Source of the DNA: an uncultured Aeriscardovia sp. | Lineage (GTDB): Bacteria > Actinomycetota > Actinomycetes > Actinomycetales > Bifidobacteriaceae | Direction: 5' to 3' | DNA length: 64,000 nucleotides | Assembly: GCA_903789535.1 (NCBI GenBank) | Contig: CAIFES010000003.1 | Location: forward strand, 62,001-126,000 | Part shown: positions 1-8,599 of the stretch, in pieces | Numbering within the stretch: the stretch's first letter is position 1 | Layout of the letters: every line of letters begins with the position of its first letter | Translations under genes and position numbers: made by a program | The notes under the pieces: generated by a model | Seen by the model: the letters and a program-made list of their open reading frames with translations, nothing else | The model's database searches: none | What the model was told of the DNA's origin: nothing

Positions 1-8
1 TGACCGGC

Positions 9-923
9 GTGCGCTCCGAGCCTGTGGCGGTCGGCCCGGACGGGCAGGTCCGGCTTCATACCCTCGCCTCCCGCCGCACTCCGCTCGCCGGTCTGCGCGC
101 GCTGCTGTGTGTGGTCCTCACCTGTGGTGTGGTGCTCGTGGGCGTCCTGTCCGGTCTGGCGTGGAAGGGGACCTCCACCGTCGGCGCCTCCCGTCAGGCG
201 CTGCCGATCGTGGCCGTCAATGATCTTCATTCCGGCAAGTCGCGCATCCTCGCCGTGCGCGCCGATGGTCGTGACTCGCTGCGCTACTGGGTGATGGGCA
301 CCGGCTCGGGTGACCTCATCGATGTCAGCCCGATGGCCTCTGCATGGTCGCTCACGCATACCGATCCGTCGGAGGAGGCCGTCTCACAGGCCGCGGCGGG
401 CCTGCTCGCCGGCAGCGGCCAGGTCGCCTCGCAGCTTGCGGCCCTCGGTTTCATCGGTATCTACGTCCCGCCGGCCACCGTCTCTTCCGACACCACCGTA
501 CGTCAGGCGCGCACGTCGCTCATCTCGCACATCCTTTCTGCCGACGGCACGGTACAGGTGACGAACACGGCCGAGGACGGCCTGTACGTGCGTCTACAGG
601 AGGCCGGGGGTATCTGCCGCACTGGCTCGACAGGCTCGTCTGCCGGTGCCTCGTCCGCTTCTGGCTCCTCCGCGTCGGTGGTGGAGGACCAGACTGGTGC
701 GGAAAGCGTCGGCGACGATGACGGCACCGATGTCTCTGCCTCCTCTACGCAGACGCAGTCCGGTTCATGCGCCGTCCAGAAGAGGACGGATAGCGCCTAT
801 TCCGCCGCGCAGACCGATCCGCAGCGCCTCATCTGGCTTGTGCTGCTCTGCCTCGTCCTGCTGATCTATCTCATCGTGGCCATCCCGCGCTCACGCCACC
901 TGTCCACGGAAGGGGGCCGCTGA
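9..923 (+). CDS. C-terminal part of a membrane-anchored protein (frame open to the window edge; probably the end of the actinobacterial glycosyltransferase that precedes DUF5719)
   Basis: ORF continues upstream of GTG at 9; two TM segments; TGATG overlap with the next CDS; gene-order resemblance to the actinobacterial glycosyltransferase-DUF5719-metallopeptidase cluster. Confidence 0.5.
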   Translation: MRSEPVAVGPDGQVRLHTLASRRTPLAGLRALLCVVLTCGVVLVGVLSGLAWKGTSTVGASRQALPIVAVNDLHSGKSRILAVRADGRDSLRYWVMGTGSGDLIDVSPMASAWSLTHTDPSEEAVSQAAAGLLAGSGQVASQLAALGFIGIYVPPATVSSDTTVRQARTSLISHILSADGTVQVTNTAEDGLYVRLQEAGGICRTGSTGSSAGASSASGSSASVVEDQTGAESVGDDDGTDVSASSTQTQSGSCAVQKRTDSAYSAAQTDPQRLIWLVLLCLVLLIYLIVAIPRSRHLSTEGGR

Positions 924-2497
924 TGGCACGTCCATCCTCCTCGCCGGTCGTCAACACGGGCCGGCGCCACGCGCTCACGCTCCTGTCAGGCCTGCTGCTC
1001 GTGCTGGCGGCGGCCATACTCGTCGTCGTTGCCTGCCTGCCCGCCTCTGGTCCGATCAGTCGGGCGCTTGCCGGCTCTTCGGCTGCCTCACCTGTGCGTG
1101 CCGTGGCCTCGACGAGCCGCCAGCTGTACTGCCCGCCCGCCATCGGCCTGTCCGATTCGGGCAGCTACGGCGATTCTTCCTTTGCCGCCAGCGCGGGTGA
1201 TCTCGCCTCGGCCCGCACGCTGCTCACATTCGGCTCGGTCTACGACGGCCAGGTTGCCGGGCTGTCCGCCTCGGCAGCCGCGGACACGCTCTCCCTGCCA
1301 TCGGGCAAAAAAGCCGGTGTGACGCGTTCGCAGGCCTCATCCTCCATCGTCTCCACCCAGCAGCTGTCGGCATCCGCCGGTGACGGCCTTGCCGGAGTGT
1401 CCGCCTCGTGGGCCAGCACCGGTGATGTCCAGGGGATCGCCGCGACCTCCTGTGCGGCCTCTGTCTCACGCGCGGGTTTCCTGCTGCCGAGCACCCAGGT
1501 GGGGCGTTCGGCGCGGCTGCTCGTCGCCAACGACTCGGATAAATCGACCGTCATCGCCCTGCGCTTGTGGGGCGCCTCCTCGGCGGGACAGATCCATCCC
1601 GCCGCCAATTCGCAAATCTCCGTCGCCGCCCATTCCTCGCAGACGATTAATCTCAGCGCGTTGACCGGCCATCAGAATGCCGCGTTCGTCGAGGCGCGCA
1701 GCACCGCCGTCGCCGTGCACATGCTTGTGGAGACGACAGCCGCCTCTGGGCTCACTTCCAAGGGTGTGGATTTCGCGCCCACGATCACGGCCGTGCGCTC
1801 CGGTACGCTCACCGGCCTGTCCAAGGGCAGTTCCGCACGTCTGCTGCTCTTCTCCTCTTCCGATGCGCGCGTGGAAGGGCACTGGCTCAGCTCCGACGGA
1901 CAGGAAGATGCGGAGCATCTCGCCAGTGGTGTACGTGTGAATGCCGGCCGTGTGACGAGCGTCGATCTTGGTTCCGTGCCCGAGTCGGTCGGGGCGTTGC
2001 ACCTGGACGCGGACAGACCGGTGTATGCCCAGATCGTGCAGACGACGGCGGGAAGCGACGGCCAGGAGGATTATTCGCTGATCGCACCGACGGTGGGGCA
2101 GAAGGTCTCGGCGCTGGCAGTGCCAAAAGGGCTGGACGCCGACGTGCTGCTCGCCAATTCGGGTTCTTCCACCCTGACCGTGCGGCTGAGGACCGTCTTC
2201 GCCCAGGGCTCGGTCGGCGGCGGCAGGACCGTCAGTCTCCAGCCTCAGTCCAGCGTCACGCTCGCGCTCTCGGATATCGCCGGGAATGCCGGCACAGGGT
2301 CGGTGGCGGGCATCACCGCCACACTCACGTCGGGATCCGCGGCGGATCTGTCGGCGGCGGCGAGCCTGTCATCGTCCACGCTCTCCTCCGCCTCCGTCGC
2401 ACAGGGCACGGTCGTCCCGTTCTCCTCGCTCATGCCGGCCTCCTCACGGGTCAGCGCGGTGCGCTCCCCGCTCGCCGCGGTCGGCAGCGCGCAGTGA
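923..2497 (+). CDS. DUF5719 family secreted/membrane protein
   Basis: N-terminal TM, Ser/Ala-rich extracellular body, position between the glycosyltransferase-like ORF and the metallopeptidase-family gene. Confidence 0.65.
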   Translation: MARPSSSPVVNTGRRHALTLLSGLLLVLAAAILVVVACLPASGPISRALAGSSAASPVRAVASTSRQLYCPPAIGLSDSGSYGDSSFAASAGDLASARTLLTFGSVYDGQVAGLSASAAADTLSLPSGKKAGVTRSQASSSIVSTQQLSASAGDGLAGVSASWASTGDVQGIAATSCAASVSRAGFLLPSTQVGRSARLLVANDSDKSTVIALRLWGASSAGQIHPAANSQISVAAHSSQTINLSALTGHQNAAFVEARSTAVAVHMLVETTAASGLTSKGVDFAPTITAVRSGTLTGLSKGSSARLLLFSSSDARVEGHWLSSDGQEDAEHLASGVRVNAGRVTSVDLGSVPESVGALHLDADRPVYAQIVQTTAGSDGQEDYSLIAPTVGQKVSALAVPKGLDADVLLANSGSSTLTVRLRTVFAQGSVGGGRTVSLQPQSSVTLALSDIAGNAGTGSVAGITATLTSGSAADLSAAASLSSSTLSSASVAQGTVVPFSSLMPASSRVSAVRSPLAAVGSAQ

Positions 2498-2524
2498 GCA
2501 TGTGCTGAGGCACCGGGGACTGTT

Positions 2525-2572
2525 TATTCTTCCTGCGTGGGATCGATCTATTCTTCCTGCGTGGGATCGATC
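2525..2572. repeat. Perfect 24-bp tandem duplication (TATTCTTCCTGCGTGGGATCGATC x2) across a stop codon
   Basis: Read directly: 2525-2548 and 2549-2572 are identical. Confidence 0.95.
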
Positions 2573-2997
2573 TCGTCAGGGCGACGGCCGGTCAGATCTG
2601 CCACGCGGTCGACAAGCTCGGCGCGTATGAGGCCCTCCAGATCCTGCGCGTCATATGATTCCGTCTCCAGCGGGCGGCGATAGAGTACGATGCGTGCCGG
2701 TCTGCCGTGCTCGGCGGGGAAGGCCTTCGACCGCGGCACGCGCTGTTCCTCCCAGGGCAGCGGGTCATCGGGCGGCACATCCTCCACAACGCACTGCACC
2801 GCGTCGATCACCTCCGGCCAGGCCGTGCGCAGCCGGCGGATTTCGGCAAGATACATGTCGTCGAACAGGCCCTGCTTCGTGCGATAACGTGGCAGCCAGC
2901 CGCCGAACAGCGGGCGGCGTTGCCCGCGTCCATGCCTGTCACGGTAGACAGGACGATTCCACGGCAGATCAGAGGCAGGGGTGCTCATGCCTGCCAT
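2548..2997 (-). CDS. Metallopeptidase-family (zincin-like) protein lacking HExxH
   Basis: RDRHGRG...PARIVLYRRPLE...DLEGLIRAELVDRVADLTG resembles the actinobacterial metallopeptidase family next to DUF5719. Confidence 0.6.
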   Translation of the reverse strand: MAGMSTPASDLPWNRPVYRDRHGRGQRRPLFGGWLPRYRTKQGLFDDMYLAEIRRLRTAWPEVIDAVQCVVEDVPPDDPLPWEEQRVPRSKAFPAEHGRPARIVLYRRPLETESYDAQDLEGLIRAELVDRVADLTGRRPDEIDPTQEE

Positions 2998-3184
2998 CCT
3001 ACGCAGAGGCGGCCGACCGTCGCCCCGGTCTTGATCACCTCCTCAGTTTTGACGGACGCCCTGGTTTTTGGGTATCGTCCCAGTTTTCCACAGTGCCGTC
3101 CATGGCTTGGGCTGCTGGCCCTTCGTGGTCCAGACTCGAAATTGACAGGACAGACGGTGACGGACCGGATGGAGGAGGAGCGAT

Positions 3185-4075
3185 ATGGCCGGACGATCAT
3201 TATCGGCGGTATCAGTGGCCGCGGTAACGGGAAGAGGGCAGGGACAGCAGGAGGCGGGACCGGACGGTATTCAAAAACGCAGGGATCCGGAGGACACAGA
3301 ACCGGAGGACGCAGAATCGGAAGACGAGGAATCAGAGGATGACGGCAGTATTTTGACCGATCTGCTCGGGCTTATCGCACCGCGCTTCTGCGCCGGCTGC
3401 AATCGGCCCGGCCGTGTGCTCTGCCCCGGCTGCCGCCGTCTGTTCGCGGCGGATATCGCCCGCCCGGCGCCGACCGGTCTGATCGCCTGCGGGCATGTCT
3501 ACTCGTGCGCGCGGTACGAGGGCGCGGCCCGTCACGCCGTACTGGGGTGGAAGGATCATGATGACATCGAGGCCGGCCGCCTGCTCGCACGGCTGCTCTG
3601 CGCTCTCACCGACCGCATCCTGCCCCGGGCGCCGGGGCTGGCCGTGGCCGTCGTCCCCGTGCCTTCCTCACGCCGATCGGTCCGTCGCCGCGGACGCAGG
3701 CATATCCTTGAGCTGTCTGCACCACTCGTGCGCGACCTGCGTCGCCGGGGATTCGACGCCCGACAGGTTCGGGCGCTCGCACTGCGCGGTACATCGGCGA
3801 AATCTGTCGCCCGTACGCATGCCGGCCAGCGGCGGTCCCGCTCGCGCACGGCGTTCCGTCTCGCACCCGCTGCACGGCGTCTGCGCCCAGGGGAGGCCGT
3901 GATCCTCGTCGACGATATCTGCACGACCGGCGCCACCTTGCTTGCCTGTTCGGCGCTGCTGGCCGGTGCAGGGCACAGGCCGCTCGTGGCCCTCACCCTC
4001 GCCACGGTCGTCTCGGATCGTGATCCGCAGGAACGCCGTCATCTGCTCGCTTTCCATCGTGAGCTTGTCAGCTGA
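3185..4075 (+). CDS. ComF family phosphoribosyltransferase-like protein
   Basis: CxxC...CPGC zinc-ribbon-like N-terminus and PRPP motif VILVDDICTTGATLLAC; start uncertain. Confidence 0.85.
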   Translation: MAGRSLSAVSVAAVTGRGQGQQEAGPDGIQKRRDPEDTEPEDAESEDEESEDDGSILTDLLGLIAPRFCAGCNRPGRVLCPGCRRLFAADIARPAPTGLIACGHVYSCARYEGAARHAVLGWKDHDDIEAGRLLARLLCALTDRILPRAPGLAVAVVPVPSSRRSVRRRGRRHILELSAPLVRDLRRRGFDARQVRALALRGTSAKSVARTHAGQRRSRSRTAFRLAPAARRLRPGEAVILVDDICTTGATLLACSALLAGAGHRPLVALTLATVVSDRDPQERRHLLAFHRELVS

Positions 4076-4279
4076 ATCGGGAGCTCGTCGGCTGAGCCCA
4101 TGCTTTTCACCGACGGGGTTGTGGGTGCCGGCCGTGATGGTTGCAGGAACGGCAGTGTTCCGGGCTGTCTCTGTTTCAGGCTGTCCTTGCCTCGGATTGC
4201 TCTTGGCGGGAGGAGCCTCGCCTTGTGTCTGATCGGTTCCGACTGGGGTTGATCGTTCTTACCGAAGGCCTTTCGTCTG

Positions 4280-5896
4280 TCACGCGCTCACGACGGGCAG
4301 CTCGTCCCAGCGTGTGGTGCATCGCGGCGAGAGGAGCTGCCGGCGCATGTTCCAGTCCGCCCCCGTCTCGTTGGACGCGCGCCCCCGGCCGCGCAGGCCT
4401 GACCAGCCGATGCCGACACTGTGGTCGCCGAAGACCGCATTGGCGCGGTCAAGCAGCGCGCCGATATTGCGCGTGTCCCGGTGTGCCTGGAAATCTGTCT
4501 GTGGCAGTGGATGGTAGGAGCCGGCGCTGATCAGCCCCTCCAGTACCACGCCGGCGCGTGACCAGCGCGAATGCGGATCGATGTCATCCAGCAGCCCCGA
4601 GCCGGAGAGCGCGTGCATGAAGACGAACGGGTCATCACTGGGGTTGTCCAGCTCCACAAAGCGCAGGGGCAACGATTCCTCGCCGTCGTGACGGGTGAAC
4701 GGCGCCCCGACGAAGAAACCGATGCGCCAGGCGAGCGAGTGCTGCCGTCGCAGCCGCCGGCAGGCGTCCTGGATATAGACGCCGAGCGCCTGCCGCACCG
4801 GCTCGGCCCCGTGCACATAATGGCCGAACATGCGCGAGCAGAGGATGGACTGCTTGCGCACCCCGCCGTCGGCGCTCGCCTCCTCGCCGATGCAGGCGCT
4901 GCCGCGTAGCTCGAGCACCGTGCGCGCCAGGCACACCCCGTACTGCGCGCGCAGCCGTACGAGGTCGGCGTCGCGCAGCTCTAGGGCGGTCACAATGCCG
5001 TGGGCGGCGAGTTTGCGCGTCAGCCGCCGGCCGATGCCCCACACGTCGCTGACCGGCGTGACGGCCAGCAGCGCCTCACGCTGATCGGCGTCGAGACGTT
5101 CCCAGGAGGAGACGTGGCCCTGGCCATGGCCGTGTTTGGCCCAATGGTTGACGATCTTGGCAAGCGTCTTGGTGGGCGCGACCCCCACGGACAGGGGGAT
5201 GCCGATGCCTTTCCAGACGGCCTCGCGCATCCGGTGCGCCGTCTGCACCGCCTCCTGTTCGGGCAGGGTGGTGCGCAGGAAGCACTCGTCGATGGAATAG
5301 ATCTCCTGATGGGCGAAGTAGCGGTGCATGAGGCGCATCATCCGCTGGGAGAGGCTGCCGTACAGCTCATAGTTGGAGCTGAGGGCCACGGCACCCTGTT
5401 CCGTGGCCTCCTCGCGTATCTGGAACCACGGCACGCCTTTGGGCACATACGGTTTCGCCTCGACGCTGCGTGTGACGACACAGCCGTCGTTGTTGGACAG
5501 GACGATCACCGGCCTGTGCGCGAGCTCGGGATGGAAGACGCGCTCGCAGGAGGCGTAGAAGGTGTCGGCGTCGGCGAGCACATAGAGCGTGCGCTGCTCC
5601 CGGGTACCCGATGCGCGCATGGCGGAAGGCATGGCGTCCGTGCAGCCCGCGACCTTATTCTTGACGTCTTCGTTCTTCTTGACGTCCCTGCTATTCCTAG
5701 CGCTCTGGCTTTCGATGTTTTGCTCTTGAGCGTCTTCTTCCCGTCTGGCGGTTTTCTGCCCAGCGCCTTTTGCCTGTTCGTCTTTGTTGCGTGCTTTGTT
5801 GCGTGCGACCTCCAGACGGGCAAGCTCGTGCTCTGGATTGATGAGTGGGGAGGACTGCCAGCTGGAACGCCGGCCGAACGTGCGCGAGACATCCAT
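4280..5896 (-). CDS. umuC: Y-family DNA polymerase (UmuC-like) with about 100 aa N-terminal extension
   Basis: YVLADADTFYASCERVF, NNDGCVVTRSVEAK, C-terminal RRQLLSPRCTTRWDELPVV (DUF4113-like); ATGA overlap with the upstream umuD-like gene. Confidence 0.9.
   Translation of the reverse strand: MDVSRTFGRRSSWQSSPLINPEHELARLEVARNKARNKDEQAKGAGQKTARREEDAQEQNIESQSARNSRDVKKNEDVKNKVAGCTDAMPSAMRASGTREQRTLYVLADADTFYASCERVFHPELAHRPVIVLSNNDGCVVTRSVEAKPYVPKGVPWFQIREEATEQGAVALSSNYELYGSLSQRMMRLMHRYFAHQEIYSIDECFLRTTLPEQEAVQTAHRMREAVWKGIGIPLSVGVAPTKTLAKIVNHWAKHGHGQGHVSSWERLDADQREALLAVTPVSDVWGIGRRLTRKLAAHGIVTALELRDADLVRLRAQYGVCLARTVLELRGSACIGEEASADGGVRKQSILCSRMFGHYVHGAEPVRQALGVYIQDACRRLRRQHSLAWRIGFFVGAPFTRHDGEESLPLRFVELDNPSDDPFVFMHALSGSGLLDDIDPHSRWSRAGVVLEGLISAGSYHPLPQTDFQAHRDTRNIGALLDRANAVFGDHSVGIGWSGLRGRGRASNETGADWNMRRQLLSPRCTTRWDELPVVSA
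5783..5806. repeat. 12-bp perfect tandem duplication (TTTGTTGCGTGC x2) inside umuC, encoding ARNKARNK
   Basis: Read directly. Confidence 0.9.
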
Positions 5897-6384
5897 CAGG
5901 ACCTTGCCTCCTGCCTGTTTCCCGTCTCTGCCGGCATGCCGTCGAAGCGTGGCATCTCGCGCCGCTGATAGTGATAATTGCCGATCACCACACCCCAGAC
6001 GGACAGCTCCTGGCCGTCATCGACGGTGATGTCCGGATAATCGGGATTCTCCGGGTGGAGCATCGGCCGGCCGTGCGCATCCCGTGCGAGACGTTTGACG
6101 GTGAGCTCGTCGTCGACGACGGCGATCACCACGTCTCCGGTGCGCGGCTCGAGCGAACGGTCCACGAGCAGCAGATCACCGTCGTAGATGCCGGCCCCGC
6201 GCATGGAATCGCCGGCCACGCGCACGGCGAATGTCGTCTCCGGGTGGGTGATGATGTGCTCATCAAAGGAAAAATCCGAGAGGAAGTAGTCCTGGGCCAC
6301 CGAGGGAAAACCGGCATGGACGGCTTCCAGCGCCTCATGGACGGGCGCCGCGCCGTGTGAGAGCCGGACGGGCAGGATGGGCAT
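5896..6384 (-). CDS. umuD: UmuD-like S24 peptidase
   Basis: HAGFPSVAQDYF cleavage-site region, VAGDSMRGAGIYDGDLLLVDRS, VKRL catalytic motifs. Confidence 0.88.
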   Translation of the reverse strand: MPILPVRLSHGAAPVHEALEAVHAGFPSVAQDYFLSDFSFDEHIITHPETTFAVRVAGDSMRGAGIYDGDLLLVDRSLEPRTGDVVIAVVDDELTVKRLARDAHGRPMLHPENPDYPDITVDDGQELSVWGVVIGNYHYQRREMPRFDGMPAETGNRQEARS

Positions 6385-6414
6385 GTCGGTCTCCTTTCGT
6401 CACCCTCACTGTAA

Positions 6415-6430
6415 TCGAACAAATGTTCGA
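6415..6430. promoter_or_regulatory. LexA (SOS) box TCGAACAAATGTTCGA upstream of umuDC
   Basis: Exact match to the Gram-positive/actinobacterial LexA consensus CGAACRNRYGTTYG; 30 bp from the umuD start. Confidence 0.9.
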
Positions 6431-6659
6431 ATAAAAGAGTGCGGAGGAAACGCCGCGAACGATAGGGGTCGCCGCCGTCATGGCCGTCTGGGCCGATCGA
6501 AGCGTCCGGGGCCGATCAACGACCAATCAGGAACCGATTACAGCCGGGAACCGGCCACTGACCGTGCACCCGACCCGTCTGAAAAGGGCCGGGACCTGAC
6601 CAGCCGGAAAGAAAAAGCAGAGTCCTGACTGGTCGAAAAGGCAGGGTTGTCGGCATGCC

Positions 6660-7775
6660 TCAGTCGGCGTCGTCACTATCCGCCGCAGCAGCATGCCGCA
6701 GCGGCAGCCGTATCTCGAAGTCCGTGCCGCGCCGGTCGTCCACCACGCGCACCGTGCCGCCGTGCAGTCTGGCGGCCCACCGGGCGATCGACAGACCGAT
6801 ACCCGTGCCGCCCGAGGAGGTGCCCGGATGCCCGTCGCCCTGCACGAACCGGCGGAAGATGCGCTCGCGATCCTTCTTGTCGATCTGCGAGCCAAGGTTG
6901 ATGACGTTCGTCACCGCTGTGCCGTCATGGTCGTTCTCATGCGCCTCGATGAGCACACGCGTGCCGTCGGGGGAGTGCTTGAGGGCGTTGTTGATGATGT
7001 TGGTGAACAGCTGGCCGAGCCGATCGGTGTCGCCGTCGAGGTAGAGCGTGTCGGGCACATGCAGCTCGATGTGATGGTTGTGCGCGGCGTCGGCGATCTC
7101 CAGCGGCCGGATCGTCTCCTCGAGCAGCTCGCGCAGATTGAAGCGCGTGATCTCCAGGCTCGCCGCTCCCGCCTCGATGCGGGAGAGGTCGAGGAGGAAG
7201 GCGATCAGATCCCCCAGACGCTTGGACTGGGTGACGATGAGCTCCAGATTCTGCGGGGTGGGTTCGACCACGCCGTCGGCCATGTTCTCCGCCTGTGCGC
7301 GCATGGCGGCGACGGGCGTGCGCAGCTCATGGCTCACGTTGGCGATGAGATCCTTGCGGCGCTGGTCGGTGTGCTCCAGCTCGGCCGCCATCTGGTTGAA
7401 ACCGGCGGCGAGCTCGCCCACCTCGTCCGTGCTGTGCGGCACCACGCGCGTGCTGTAGTCGCCGTCGGCCATGGCCTTGGCGGCGTCACGCAGCTCGAGC
7501 AGCGAGCGCGTCAGATGACGGGAGAAGAAGTAGCCGACGATGGCGAAGACGAGGACGGAGATGGGCAGGCTGATCCAGCCGCTCATGCCCAGCTCGTGCA
7601 GCGCCCACGAGAGGATGAAGGCGGCCGCGGAGGCGAAGACCACGAGGACGGTGATTTTGAGCGTCAGCGACGTATGACGGGGGAGCATCTCATGCTCGTG
7701 CGCCGTCTTCTCGATCTCCTCCTCCGGCGTCTGCGGCCGGTCGGTTGTGGCGTGTCGGTGCGGCGAAAGCGGCAT
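6660..7775 (-). CDS. Two-component sensor histidine kinase (HAMP/HisKA/HATPase)
   Basis: NVSHELRTPVAAMRAQAE, HATPase N and G boxes; ATGA overlap with response regulator. Confidence 0.93.
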   Translation of the reverse strand: MPLSPHRHATTDRPQTPEEEIEKTAHEHEMLPRHTSLTLKITVLVVFASAAAFILSWALHELGMSGWISLPISVLVFAIVGYFFSRHLTRSLLELRDAAKAMADGDYSTRVVPHSTDEVGELAAGFNQMAAELEHTDQRRKDLIANVSHELRTPVAAMRAQAENMADGVVEPTPQNLELIVTQSKRLGDLIAFLLDLSRIEAGAASLEITRFNLRELLEETIRPLEIADAAHNHHIELHVPDTLYLDGDTDRLGQLFTNIINNALKHSPDGTRVLIEAHENDHDGTAVTNVINLGSQIDKKDRERIFRRFVQGDGHPGTSSGGTGIGLSIARWAARLHGGTVRVVDDRRGTDFEIRLPLRHAAAADSDDAD

Positions 7776-8515
7776 CAGTCCTCGCTGCCGCCTTTCCAGT
7801 CGGCGGGCGGCTCAAAGGCATAGCCCACCCCGTGCACGGTGCGGATGCGGTCGGCACCGAGCTTGTGCCGCAGCGCCTTCACATGCGAGTCGACGGTGCG
7901 TGTGCCCGAGGCATCCACCCAGTCCCACACCTCCTCGAGCAGCTTCTCGCGGGTGAGCACGGTGCGCGGCCGGCGCGAGAGCGTGGTGAGCAGGTCGAAC
8001 TCGGTGGGGGTCAGATGCACCTCTTTGCCGTCGAGCGTGACGATGCGCTGCGCCGGGTCGATGACGAGCGAGCCGAAGTCGAGCACCTTTTCCTGCTCGG
8101 CCTTGCTGGCGATCACGCGTGCCCGATCGACGCGGCGGAAGAGCGCCTTGCACCGGGCGATGAGCTCGCGCATGGAGAACGGCTTGGTCATGTAGTCGTC
8201 CGCACCCGCGGCGAGACCGTTGATCTTGTCGGACTCGTCATCGCGCGCGGTGAGCATGAGCACCGGCACCGGGCGCTCGGCGATGATGCGCTGCGTCGCC
8301 TCGAGGCCGTCCATCACAGGCAGCATCACATCCATGATGACCAGGTCCGGCTTGAGCTGCGAGGCGGCGAGGACGGCGTTCTGCCCGTCCCCGGCCACGC
8401 GCACGGCCCACCCCTCGGACGAGAGGCGCTGGGCGATGGCGGTGGCGAGCGTGGGCTCGTCCTCCACCACCAGAATCATCTTCTTCCGGTCGTCGCCGGA
8501 TTTCTGGTCAACCAT
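7775..8515 (-). CDS. OmpR/PhoB-family response regulator
   Basis: ILVVEDEPTLA, DLVIMDVMLPVMDG, winged-helix C-terminus; start placed at MVDQKSGDDRKK. Confidence 0.93.
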   Translation of the reverse strand: MVDQKSGDDRKKMILVVEDEPTLATAIAQRLSSEGWAVRVAGDGQNAVLAASQLKPDLVIMDVMLPVMDGLEATQRIIAERPVPVLMLTARDDESDKINGLAAGADDYMTKPFSMRELIARCKALFRRVDRARVIASKAEQEKVLDFGSLVIDPAQRIVTLDGKEVHLTPTEFDLLTTLSRRPRTVLTREKLLEEVWDWVDASGTRTVDSHVKALRHKLGADRIRTVHGVGYAFEPPADWKGGSED

Positions 8516-8599
8516 GGATGCTCCTCTGCTGCCGGTTCGCCGTATAGCGATTGTGGCGGTCATCGCACGATGACCGCCATGCGGTACCACCCGCGGCGG

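Noticed and set aside
2548-2997. Active zinc metallopeptidase
   Set aside because: HExxH is absent (IRAELVDRVADL at the equivalent position), so catalytic activity should not be assumed.
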